Origin: Myxococcales bacterium
Lineage (GTDB): Bacteria > Myxococcota_C > UBA6777
Direction of reading: 5' to 3'
Length of the DNA stretch: 6,871 bases
Assembly: GCA_027005175.1 (NCBI GenBank)
Contig: JALTMC010000182.1
Span: forward strand, 1-6,871
The notes below the pieces were generated by a model. The model was not told the DNA's origin and ran no database searches. It was given only the letters and a program-made list of their open reading frames with translations. Below, in pieces: positions 6,776-6,871 of this stretch. The position numbers and the translations under genes were made by a program. The first letter of the stretch is position 1. Every line of letters begins with the position of its first letter.

Positions 6776-6841
6776 GGTTCGCAGGCTAAGAAACTGGAAT
6801 GTTTGTTTGGCTGCATTCCAAGATCGGTAGCCTGCTAAGCC
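6776..6841. other. Nested double-stem structure, candidate structured RNA or DNA site
   Basis: An outer perfect 8-bp inverted repeat, GCAGGCTA (6781-6788) with TAGCCTGC (6828-6835), encloses an inner perfect 7-bp repeat, TGGAATG (6795-6801) with CATTCCA (6814-6820). The stems are separated by an internal loop of 6 and 7 bases and capped by a 12-base loop. Outside, GGTT (6776-6779) can pair with AA(G)CC (6837-6841) across one mismatch and one bulge. There is no T-run on either strand, so it is not an intrinsic terminator. Class and transcribed strand are unknown. Confidence 0.6.
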
Positions 6842-6871
6842 GCGAGCAAAGGAACGCGATCAAATGATAAG

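Larger units (their letters stand above)
6373..6871. other. Gene-poor, structured intergenic region upstream of rhlE
   Basis: No frame here has a convincing start, ribosome binding site or recognisable protein. The stretch from about 6480 to 6760 is clearly richer in A+T than the flanking genes. It contains the possible rhlE promoter and leader; two perfect palindromes, GTTTAAAC (6446-6453) and GAATGCATTC (6497-6506); and a purine-rich repeat, AGAGAGTAAGGGAAA (6461-6475) and AGAGATAAGGGAAA (6535-6548), with a further ATAAGGG at about 6552-6558. Two strong inverted repeats lie at its right side and are listed separately. Confidence 0.6.

Noticed and set aside
6623-6838. Plus-strand 71-codon open frame ending inside the nested hairpin
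   Set aside because: No ribosome binding site before the ATG, no recognisable protein pattern, and the frame crosses the inverted repeats, which explain the sequence better.
6776-6841. Integron attC site, suggested by the nested imperfect-hairpin architecture
   Set aside because: Neither strand has the RYYYAAC and GTTRRRY core boxes at the outer arms, and there is no integrase or cassette gene nearby.
6776-6841. tRNA or intrinsic terminator
   Set aside because: No four-arm cloverleaf, anticodon loop or CCA acceptor pattern, and no T-run after the stem on either strand.

Overview
The window reads as chromosomal DNA from a Gram-negative bacterium of roughly even base composition. The evidence is a secreted zinc-peptidase with a Sec signal peptide, a very large inner-membrane protein that resembles the DUF4175 group, and an RhlE-type DEAD-box RNA helicase. 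The DUF4175-like protein has a long coiled coil and a 'VKIPD...YYEKL' tail. I associate that combination mainly with Myxococcota and other former deltaproteobacteria, but the taxon is an inference and I hold it loosely. There is no transposase, integrase, CRISPR array, tRNA or rRNA.

Layout, left to right. (1) Positions 1-752, minus strand: the first 250 residues of a secreted MA-like metallopeptidase, cut by the window edge. (2) Positions 753-975: a gap holding about two and a half copies of a 37-bp tandem repeat. (3) Positions 976-4248, minus strand: the giant DUF4175-like protein, with five predicted membrane segments, a beta-rich region, about 500 residues of basic, Gln/Lys/Arg/Met-rich helix, and a conserved-looking tail. 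(4) Positions 4249-4405: a divergent promoter region. (5) Positions 4406-4684 and 4718-4972, plus strand: two small unknown genes, each with a good ribosome binding site. They form a two-gene island oriented against everything else. The second ends in QLTLF, which fits the bacterial beta sliding-clamp binding consensus. (6) Positions 4984-6372, minus strand: rhlE, complete, with an in-frame Ser-Asn-Asn repeat tail built from a 9-bp DNA repeat; it converges on the small island across an 11-bp gap containing several overlapping stems. (7) Positions 6373-6871: about 500 A+T-richer bases with no credible gene but with unusual inverted repeats, above all a nested two-stem structure at 6776-6841.

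The peptidase and the giant membrane protein share an orientation and both point to the cell envelope, so they may belong to one envelope module, although the 223-bp gap leaves room for separate expression. RhlE is probably an independent gene. The least explained parts, and the best places to look for something new, are the two-gene island with its clamp-like motif and the structured region at the right end.
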